This document shows positions 6,743 to 11,772 of a DNA stretch of 11,772 nt, piece after piece. The stretch comes from Gammaproteobacteria bacterium. Lineage in GTDB: Bacteria; Pseudomonadota; Gammaproteobacteria; HK1. Each line of letters starts with the position of its first letter. The first letter of the stretch is position 1. The DNA lies in assembly GCA_022822245.1 (NCBI GenBank), contig JAJECB010000376.1, positions 1-11,772 on the forward strand. Direction: 5' to 3'. The translations under genes and the position numbers were made by a program. The notes under the pieces were generated by a model. It was not told the origin of the DNA. It searched no databases and saw only the letters and a list, made by a program, of their open reading frames with translations.

Positions 6743-7722
6743 TGCGTAAGGGCTCCGAGGTCGGGGGGGTGAACCCGCCGGGTGGCGGCGCCCGGCCGTC
6801 CCGCCCCGTGATCGCGGGTCCGAGCCCGGCCCCGTTCGCGCTCGCGTTTCTGCTCGCCTTCGCGCCTTCCGCGGGAGCTCAGACCGCCACGCCCGGCGAA
6901 CAGCCCGTGTTCGCCACCGAGTCCTCGGTGCGCGAGCTTCAGAGCCGCATCGAGGAGCTCGAACGTCGTCTCGGCGCCAGCGCGCTCCTCGAGCTCTCGG
7001 CCCGGGTCGACCGTCTCACGAAGGAGGTTCAGGAGCTCCGCGATCACGCGGAAGTCCAGGCGCGAACGATCAAGGCGCTACAGGGTCGGCAACAGGACCT
7101 GTATGCCGAGCTCGACCGTCTCGCCCAACGCCTTGCGCGGCCGGCTCCGGAGGTTGCCGGAGCTCCGCCGGACAGGGGGGCGACCCCCTCCGTTCCGGCG
7201 GCGGAGCCCGGCGCCGATACTGCCGTCGCGCGTCCGGGGGAGAACCCGGGGGAGGGTGAGTCCGGGGAGACCGGCCCCGCGGCTCCGGACGACGCTGCCT
7301 CCGGCGACCCGGAGCCGGCCCCCGCGAGCCCGTCGCCGTACGATCCCGTGGAGGAGCTGGCTCAGTACCAGCTCGCCTTCGATCTGCTTTCGGAGGGTCG
7401 GTTCGAGCGCGCCGCGAACGCGTTCACGAACTTCCTGGCCGACTTTCCGGAAAGCCGATACCGGGACAACGCGCGGTTCTGGAAAGGAGAATGCCTCTAC
7501 GCTCTGCGCCAGTTCGAACCTGCCCTCGAGGAGTTTCGGTCGTTGGTCGCGAGTCATCCCGACAGCTCGCGGATCCCGGGCGCAAGGCTCAAGATCGGGT
7601 TCATCCTGCACGAGCTCGGCCGTTCCGAGGAGGCGGCGGAGGAACTGCGGGCCCTCGTGGAGGCGGCGCCGGATTCTTCCGAGGCGAAGCTCGCCCGCGA
7701 CCGGCTCGAGCGCTTGCCGTAG
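6742..7722 (+). CDS. cpoB: Cell division coordinator CpoB (YbgF), periplasmic TPR protein
   Basis: CpoB is a periplasmic coiled-coil/TPR protein that ties the Tol system to peptidoglycan synthesis by PBP1B in E. coli. The 326-residue product has a hydrophobic signal segment at about 31-46 (PFALAFLLAFAPSAGAQ, cleavage near 46) and a trimerising coiled coil at about 58-132 (SSVRELQSRIEELERRLG onward). A Pro/Ala/Glu-rich low-complexity linker covers about 133-203, and three TPR-like repeats about 204-322 (YQLAFDLLSEGRFERAANAF, then GECLYALRQFEPALEEF, then GFILHELGRSEEAAEEL). The ATG at 6742 overlaps the pal stop. It leaves an unusually long 30-residue stretch before the hydrophobic core, so GTG 6769 (GAGG 8 nt upstream) or GTG 6808 are serious alternatives. 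Confidence 0.93.
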   Translation: MRKGSEVGGVNPPGGGARPSRPVIAGPSPAPFALAFLLAFAPSAGAQTATPGEQPVFATESSVRELQSRIEELERRLGASALLELSARVDRLTKEVQELRDHAEVQARTIKALQGRQQDLYAELDRLAQRLARPAPEVAGAPPDRGATPSVPAAEPGADTAVARPGENPGEGESGETGPAAPDDAASGDPEPAPASPSPYDPVEELAQYQLAFDLLSEGRFERAANAFTNFLADFPESRYRDNARFWKGECLYALRQFEPALEEFRSLVASHPDSSRIPGARLKIGFILHELGRSEEAAEELRALVEAAPDSSEAKLARDRLERLP

Positions 7723-7753
7723 CCTCGCGACGGAAGTTGGTGAGATATGCGGG

Positions 7754-8086
7754 TCAGGGCCCCGCGGGGGGGTTCGCTTTCAGACCCCCGGACTCGCGGT
7801 GATGGTCGGTCGTCTTCTCCTTGTAGCGCTTGATCTGGCGATCGAGCTTGTCGGCGAGCGCGTCGATGGCCGCGTACATCTCCCCCTCGATCGCGTCGGC
7901 AAAGAGCTCCCGGCCGGTCACGTGCACCGTGGCTTCCGCCCGGTGCCGTTCCCGCTCCACCGAGAGCACGACGTGGACGTTGGTGACATGGTCGAAATGG
8001 CGCTCCAGCCGCGCGAGCTTGGTGCGGGCATACGACTCGAGCGCTTCGGTGACCACCAGGCGACGGCCGGTTACGTTCAATTGCAT
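7754..8086 (-). CDS. hpf: Ribosome hibernation-promoting factor, short form (HPF)
   Basis: Short HPF binds the 30S A/P-site channel and drives 100S dimers of inactive ribosomes in stationary phase. The 110-residue product begins MQLNVTGRRLVVTEALESYA and shows the single HPF/RaiA beta-alpha-beta-beta-beta-alpha domain (HVVLSVERERHRAEATVHV, then EGEMYAAIDALADKLDRQIKRYKEK). There is no C-terminal dimerisation domain, so it is the short type usual next to rpoN. The open frame extends further upstream, but AGAGGA 8 nt before this ATG and the family N-terminus fix the start at 8086. It lies 28 bp after rpoN and is the last gene of the operon. ptsN, the usual next gene, is absent. Confidence 0.95.
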   Translation of the reverse strand: MQLNVTGRRLVVTEALESYARTKLARLERHFDHVTNVHVVLSVERERHRAEATVHVTGRELFADAIEGEMYAAIDALADKLDRQIKRYKEKTTDHHRESGGLKANPPAGP

Positions 8087-8094
8087 CGAATGTG

Positions 8095-8100
8095 TCCTCT
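8095..8100 (-). promoter_or_regulatory. Ribosome-binding site of hpf
   Basis: AGAGGA on the minus strand lies 8 nt before the hpf ATG. It decides the start against a long upstream extension of the same frame. Confidence 0.75.
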
Positions 8101-8114
8101 CAGGCGTACCACGA

Positions 8115-9461
8115 TCAGGCGCTGACGTTGGCGGCGCCGGCCCCGGCCCGGCGCCTCTCGTTCGAGGGCGGGATCCCCATCGATTCCCGGTACTTTGCGA
8201 CCGTCCGGCGGGCGATCCGGAATCCGGCCCGCTCCAGGTCCGAGGCGAGGCGCTGGTCGCTCCAGGGCCGACCGGGTTCCTCCCCCTCGATGATCTTCCG
8301 CAGGCGGGCACGGATGGCCGTCGCGGAGGCGCCACCCCCTTCCGCGTTCGCGACCCGGTTGGAGAAGAAGTACTTGAGCTCGAACACGCCGCGCGGCGTC
8401 TGCACGTACTTCCGGCTGGTCACGCGGGACACGGTCGATTCGTGCAGGTCGAGCTCGGATGCGATGTCGCGCAGCACGAGCGGCCGCATCCCCTCCTCTC
8501 CGCGCTCGAGGAACGCCTCCTGCCGCCCGACGATGGCCCGTGCGACCCGAAGAAGGGTCTCGGCGCGGTTCGCGAGGCTCCTGATGAGCCATCGCGCTTC
8601 GGCCAGGTGCTGGCGCAGGGACACGGCCTCGGTCCCCCGGCCGCTTTGGCGGGCGAGCTCCGCGTAGACCGGGTTGATGCGAAGCCGCGGGACCGCGTCT
8701 GCGTTCAGCTCGACCCGCCAGGCTCCCGCGACCCGGAAGACCCTGAGATCCGGCGTGACGTACTCGGTCGGCGTCCCCGCGTACCCCGCCCCCGGTCGCG
8801 GTGTCAGCGACCGGAGCAGGGCGTGCGCGGCCTCCAGCTCCCCCCGGGTGGTTTCGAGCCGGCGCGCCAGTCCCGCGTGATCGTGCCGGGCGAGCGCCTC
8901 GAGATGGTGCCGGGCGACGCGCATGGCGAGGCTCCGGTGCGGCGTGTCGGCGACGGTCTCCTCGAGCTGGCGGAGCAGGCACTCCGAGAGCGAGCGAGCG
9001 GCGACGCCGGGCGGCTCGAACCGCTGCACGCGTTTCAGGACCGCCTCGACCTCGTTGGGTTCGGCGCAAAGACCCAGGTGCTCGAGCGCGGCGAGCAGCT
9101 CGTCCATCGAGCACTCGAGGTATCCGCTCTCGTCGATCGAGTCGATGATGACAGTCCCGATGAGGTGATCCTCTTCGGTGAAGCGCGCGGCGTTGAGCTG
9201 CCAGTAGAGCCGGTCGCGCAACGATTCCTCGGGCTCGGGGAGCGAATCGGTGTCCCTTGCCTCGCGGCCCCGGACGATCTCTCCCCCCCACTCCGCGCGG
9301 GCGGGCTCATCGTCCGCCTCGAGCATGTAGTTCGACTCCACGAGCTGCCCCAGCTCGCCCCGAAGCTCGAGGGTCGAGAGCTGCAGCAGCCGTATCGCCT
9401 GACGCATCCGGGGCGTCATCGCGAGCTGCTGTCCGAGTCGGAACTCCAGGGTCTGCTTCAT
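8115..9461 (-). CDS. rpoN: RNA polymerase sigma-54 factor RpoN
   Basis: Sigma-54 directs RNA polymerase to -24/-12 promoters that need AAA+ activators. The 448-residue product has the Gln/Leu-rich activator-interacting region I (MKQTLEFRLGQQLAMTPRMR, ending LEADD near 51). A shortened acidic region II follows (about 52-80), then the core-binding region (about 81-245, including AVLKRVQRFEPPGVAARSL). The helix-turn-helix is at about 329-349 (LRDIASELDLHESTVSRVT), with SPRGIFELKYFF-type sequence after it, and the RpoN box ARRTVAKYRE is at 417-426. It is shorter than E. coli RpoN (477 aa), mainly in region II. No good Shine-Dalgarno precedes the ATG. A 179-bp palindrome separates it from lptB. 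Confidence 0.98.
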   Translation of the reverse strand: MKQTLEFRLGQQLAMTPRMRQAIRLLQLSTLELRGELGQLVESNYMLEADDEPARAEWGGEIVRGREARDTDSLPEPEESLRDRLYWQLNAARFTEEDHLIGTVIIDSIDESGYLECSMDELLAALEHLGLCAEPNEVEAVLKRVQRFEPPGVAARSLSECLLRQLEETVADTPHRSLAMRVARHHLEALARHDHAGLARRLETTRGELEAAHALLRSLTPRPGAGYAGTPTEYVTPDLRVFRVAGAWRVELNADAVPRLRINPVYAELARQSGRGTEAVSLRQHLAEARWLIRSLANRAETLLRVARAIVGRQEAFLERGEEGMRPLVLRDIASELDLHESTVSRVTSRKYVQTPRGVFELKYFFSNRVANAEGGGASATAIRARLRKIIEGEEPGRPWSDQRLASDLERAGFRIARRTVAKYRESMGIPPSNERRRAGAGAANVSA

Positions 9462-9494
9462 CGCGGTCGTCGCTGGCGGATGCGGACGGGGTTA

Positions 9495-9673
9495 AGCCCG
9501 GAAGATTCACCGATGTCCTGCTGCGGACGCCAATCTGCTCGCGGTAGCGGGCCGTACTCCCGAAAGCCGCTTCGACGCAGGACGGCTACGCCTTCAGCGT
9601 CTTTCGGTCCGTGCGGCCCGCTACCGCGGCATCTTGACGCCCTCGCGACGAACATCGGTGAATCTTCCGGGCT
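9495..9673. repeat. 179-bp imperfect palindrome between lptB and rpoN (putative ERIC/MITE-like element)
   Basis: Three nested pairs of inverted repeats share one centre near 9584. The outer arms at 9495-9516 and 9652-9673 are perfectly complementary over 22 bp (left arm begins AGCCCGGAAGATTC). The middle arms at 9541-9554 and 9614-9627 are perfect over 14 bp (GCGGTAGCGGGCCG on the left). The inner arms at 9560-9566 and 9601-9607 are perfect over 7 bp (CCGAAAG). Sequence between them is partly complementary too. The right end overlaps the lptB TAG stop, and the left end is 33 bp before the rpoN ATG. No protein is supported inside. I see no clear target-site duplication and no second copy in the window. 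The symmetry is seen; the mobile origin is inferred. Confidence 0.8.
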
Positions 9674-10397
9674 AGAGGACGAAGTCCTGCCCCAGGTAGA
9701 CATCGCGGACCGTGGGATCGTCGGCGATGTCGTCCGGTGTGCCGTGGCAGATGATCCGGCCTTCGTTGACGATGTACCCGCGGTCGCAGATCCCGAGCGT
9801 CTCCCGGACGTTGTGATCGGTCACGAGCACCCCGATCCCTCGCTGGCTGAGCTGGCGAATGAGCCCGTGGATCTCGGCCACGGAGATCGGATCGACGCCG
9901 GCGAAGGGTTCGTCGAGAAGCATGAAGCGGGGCCTTGCGGCGAGTGCGCGGGCGATCTCCACCCGGCGCCGCTCACCCCCGGAGAGGTTCTCCCCGCGCG
10001 CGTTGCGCAGGTGCTCGAGACCGAAGGCCTGCATGAGCTGCACCGCCCATTGCTTGCGCATGGAGGTGTCGAGCTCGCGGCGCAGCTCGAGGACCGCGAG
10101 CAGGTTCCGCTCCACCGTGAGCTTTCGGAACACGGACGGCTCCTGGGGAAGGTACCCGAGGCCGAGCCGGGCGCGAACGTGCATCGGGCGGTCGGTGAGG
10201 TCGAGCTCGTCGAGGTGAATGGTTCCGTCGTCGGCGGGGATGAGGCCGACGAGCATGTGAAAGCTCGTGGACTTGCCCGCTCCGTTGGGGCCGAGGAAAC
10301 CGACCACCTCGCCACTTCGCACCATGAGGCTCACGTCCTCGACGACCGTGCGGGAGCCGTAGCGCTTCGCGAGCCGGTGGGCGGTGAGCGAGCTCAC
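9672..10397 (-). CDS. lptB: LPS transport ATP-binding protein LptB
   Basis: LptB is the ATPase of the LptB2FG exporter that extracts lipopolysaccharide from the inner membrane. The 241-residue product, the same length as E. coli LptB, has Walker A GPNGAGKST (36-44), Q-loop Gln 85 (GYLPQEPSVF), signature LSGGE (138-142), Walker B FMLLDEP (158-164) and H-loop His 195 (LVTDHNVRET). The C-terminus YLGQDFVL matches the family end, so the gene is intact even though the TAG stop lies at the edge of the palindromic element. The GTG start overlaps the lptA stop as GTGA. The closely related amino-acid ABC ATPases are excluded by neighbours and by the LptB-specific N- and C-termini. Confidence 0.97.
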   Translation of the reverse strand: MSSLTAHRLAKRYGSRTVVEDVSLMVRSGEVVGFLGPNGAGKSTSFHMLVGLIPADDGTIHLDELDLTDRPMHVRARLGLGYLPQEPSVFRKLTVERNLLAVLELRRELDTSMRKQWAVQLMQAFGLEHLRNARGENLSGGERRRVEIARALAARPRFMLLDEPFAGVDPISVAEIHGLIRQLSQRGIGVLVTDHNVRETLGICDRGYIVNEGRIICHGTPDDIADDPTVRDVYLGQDFVL

Positions 10398-10894
10398 TTC
10401 TTCTCGCCCTGCAGGGTGATCGTGACCCTGGGTCCCTCCGACTCGGTTTCGTCGCCTATCCCCTGGATGCTGCCGGTGAACGAGTCGTAGTCGATGCGTT
10501 CCGCTCGCATGAGGAACTCCCCCTGGGCGATCTGCGCGTTGCCGACGAAGATCATCGCGCCGTCCTCGACCCGGTACTCGATGCGCGTGGCCTTGCCCTT
10601 CTGTGTCGGACCGTTGTCAAGCTGCTGCTCGAAATGGGCCGGCTCGCCCTCCGCGACGAGCGTCGCGAGGTCATAGCCCTCGTCGAATTGCATGGTGACC
10701 AGATCGCCGGTGATGCGGAGGCTTCCCCGGACGATGACCACGTCGTCCCGGTAGGTGGCGATCCGGTTCTGGTGGTCGAGACTCGCCGATCCGGCGTCGA
10801 TTCGAACCGGCTGGTCCCGGTCGGTGGACAGGGCGCCCGCCCCGGTCGGACACGCGGCGAGGGCAAGCACCAGCAACAGGAGACGGGTCTGCAT
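10394..10894 (-). CDS. lptA: LPS transport periplasmic bridge protein LptA
   Basis: LptA forms the beta-jellyroll bridge that carries lipopolysaccharide from LptC across the periplasm to LptD. I choose the ATG at 10894 because GGGAGG lies 6 nt upstream and an N-terminal signal follows at once (166 aa). An ATG at 10912 that overlaps the lptC stop would add six residues. The OstA/LptA domain covers about 28-150 (RIDAGSASLDHQNRIATYRD, VRGSLRITGDLVTMQF, ATRIEYRVEDGAMIFVGNAQIAQGEFLMRAERIDYD). The signal MQTRLLLLVLALAAC ends in a lipobox-like LAAC, so the product could be lipidated at Cys 15. Signal peptidase I cleavage near residue 21 (TGAGA) is the alternative and is the norm for LptA. Confidence 0.95.
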   Translation of the reverse strand: MQTRLLLLVLALAACPTGAGALSTDRDQPVRIDAGSASLDHQNRIATYRDDVVIVRGSLRITGDLVTMQFDEGYDLATLVAEGEPAHFEQQLDNGPTQKGKATRIEYRVEDGAMIFVGNAQIAQGEFLMRAERIDYDSFTGSIQGIGDETESEGPRVTITLQGEKK

Positions 10895-10900
10895 GGCTGG

Positions 10901-10906
10901 CCTCCC
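10901..10906 (-). promoter_or_regulatory. Ribosome-binding site choosing the lptA start at 10894
   Basis: GGGAGG on the minus strand is a near-perfect Shine-Dalgarno 6 nt before ATG 10894. It lies downstream of the alternative ATG at 10912, so the shorter product is preferred. Confidence 0.75.
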
Positions 10907-10908
10907 GG

Positions 10909-11505
10909 TCATCGTGGCCGCATGATGCCGCTGGCGTCGCTCAGGAGATCGATCCGCCCCTCTTCGAGCCAGATCTTCATGCCCGTACCCCGGGCTTCGA
11001 ATGTCGCCCCCCGGATCGTGGCCGGCTCGTCGGACTCGCCATAGTTGTTCGTGGCCATGATCCGCAGGTCGCGACTGTCGATCTCGAGCGGTTCGATCGC
11101 GTCGCGCCGCCCGAGTACCGACCCTGGAAGATAAATGTTTTTACCGTCGGGAGAAACCTCGCCGGTCTCGGCCTCGAAGTGCCACATCGGACCGGTCGCG
11201 GGGAACACGGTCAGCCGGGGCCGTACGAGCACGGACTTCGCGCCCGGGGTCATGCGCTGCAGCTCGTCCGCGCGTAGTCGCCGATACAGGCGTCCCGTAG
11301 GGTCGGTGGTCAGCGCATCGACCCGCTCGATACGCAGGTGCGGGGGCGTGCCGGGGGGAGGGGCGGAGCCGGGCGACTGGAGGGGAAGCGGAAACGCGAA
11401 CAACCCGAGCGCGAGGAAGATCGCCCCGAGGGTCGCGAGGATCTCCCACGCGAGGGAATGGCGCGGAGCCGGCGAGCGGGCGTTCGAGCCTTGCTCGGGG
11501 GGCAT
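10909..11505 (-). CDS. lptC: LPS export membrane-anchored protein LptC
   Basis: LptC passes lipopolysaccharide from LptB2FG to LptA and is held by one inner-membrane helix. From the ATG at 11505 the product is 198 aa, near E. coli LptC (191 aa). It has a membrane anchor at about 19-39 (LAWEILATLGAIFLALGLFAFPL) and then the periplasmic OstA-like fold (LRADELQRMTPGAKSVLVRPRL, WHFEAETGEVSPDGKNIYLPG, ATIRGATFEARGTGMKIWLEEGRIDLLSDASG). A TTG at 11514 could add three residues; neither start has a well-spaced ribosome-binding site. The stop overlaps the alternative lptA ATG as ATGA. A run of A/T-ending codons occurs at 11125-11145. Confidence 0.94.
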   Translation of the reverse strand: MPPEQGSNARSPAPRHSLAWEILATLGAIFLALGLFAFPLPLQSPGSAPPPGTPPHLRIERVDALTTDPTGRLYRRLRADELQRMTPGAKSVLVRPRLTVFPATGPMWHFEAETGEVSPDGKNIYLPGSVLGRRDAIEPLEIDSRDLRIMATNNYGESDEPATIRGATFEARGTGMKIWLEEGRIDLLSDASGIMRPR

Positions 11506-11517
11506 CTCCGCCAAGCG

Positions 11518-11772
11518 TCACCGGGACCCGCGATTGGCGGAGAGCCAGCCGTCGACGAGCCGCACGCTCTCGTCCACGACCTCCGATCGCATCCCCTTCT
11601 GGGCCGCGATCGACTGAACGAGGTGGTCGGCACGTTCGATGCGGGGGGCGCCCGCGAGCAGGGCGCGCGCTGCGGACGAGGGTCTGGTCAGCCCCCTCGC
11701 CGCGTTCGCGTACTTCTCGAAGGGGACCTGGTCCGTCTCCGAGGCCCCGATCGACCGGCATACCGAGTTCAC
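11518..11772 (-). CDS. Unidentified protein, C-terminal fragment, upstream of lptC
   Basis: The frame is open from the right edge of the window, so only the last 84 or so residues are seen. Codon use is strongly coding-like, with nearly all third positions G or C, and the stop lies 12 nt before the lptC ATG, so it is probably co-transcribed. kdsC usually occupies this place, but the GDDxxD HAD motif expected within about 60 residues of a KdsC C-terminus is missing. The fragment (FEKYANAARGLTRPSSAARA, then an amphipathic helical stretch ending VRLVDGWLSANRGSR) looks all-alpha. A faint likeness to C-terminal helical domains of 6-phosphogluconate-dehydrogenase-fold enzymes such as PanE is only an impression. 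I do not assign a function. Confidence 0.75.
   Translation of the reverse strand: MNSVCRSIGASETDQVPFEKYANAARGLTRPSSAARALLAGAPRIERADHLVQSIAAQKGMRSEVVDESVRLVDGWLSANRGSR

Noticed and set aside
7760..7788. CCCCGCGGGG palindrome and GGGGG/CCCCC stem near the hpf stop as a terminator
   Set aside because: The stems lie inside hpf coding sequence and no T-run follows on either strand.
8077..9291. 404-codon minus-strand frame overlapping rpoN in another phase
   Set aside because: Arg/Ala-rich out-of-phase reading of rpoN; rpoN has full family motifs in its own frame.
9458..9703. 81-codon minus-strand frame within the palindromic element
   Set aside because: It spans the palindrome and overlaps the lptB end and the rpoN start; the peptide is a by-product of the repeat arms and lacks any recognisable domain.
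7830..10490. 886-codon open frame on the plus strand across hpf, rpoN and lptB
   Set aside because: It lies antisense to three clearly homologous genes, and its translation is low-complexity Arg/Pro/Ala sequence. Long antisense frames are expected when third positions are nearly all G/C.

Overview
The window reads as chromosomal housekeeping DNA from a high-GC proteobacterium, most likely a gammaproteobacterium. Three things point there: the ruvCAB genes next to tolQRAB-pal-cpoB, the order lptC-lptA-lptB-rpoN-hpf, and protein sequences close to the gammaproteobacterial forms. Third codon positions are almost all G or C, so long open frames appear by chance on both strands. I cannot name the genus.

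Layout, plus strand. At 1-2211 is the Holliday-junction operon: the 3' part of ruvC, then ruvA (GTGA overlap), then ruvB. Two overlapping mini-ORFs link ruvA to ruvB through stop/start overlaps. At 2212-2587 is a gene-free interval where many gammaproteobacteria carry ybgC. It holds a very strong GC hairpin after ruvB, a candidate extended -10 promoter, and a leader of about 200 nt with two more hairpins. At 2588-7722 is the Tol-Pal operon: tolQ, tolR, tolA, tolB, pal and cpoB. These span the inner membrane, periplasm and outer membrane, and work in outer-membrane constriction during division. tolA contains a tandem array of eight 14-residue units, including a perfect 79-bp direct repeat.

Layout, minus strand, read from the right end. 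A 3' gene fragment that I do not recognise sits where kdsC would be expected. It is followed by lptC, lptA and lptB (lipopolysaccharide transport), then rpoN (sigma-54), then hpf (ribosome hibernation). The operon is tightly packed except between lptB and rpoN. That gap holds a 179-bp imperfect palindrome whose end overlaps the lptB stop codon. It looks like an inserted miniature, ERIC/MITE-type element, and it would be transcribed into the lptB-rpoN message.

The two operons converge with only 31 bp between cpoB and hpf and no visible intrinsic terminator. I see no mobile-element genes, CRISPR array, tRNA or rRNA, and no convincing new multigene system. The best novelty candidates are the palindromic element, the ruvA-ruvB mini-ORF relay, a lipobox-like sequence at the start of LptA, and the unidentified gene upstream of lptC.
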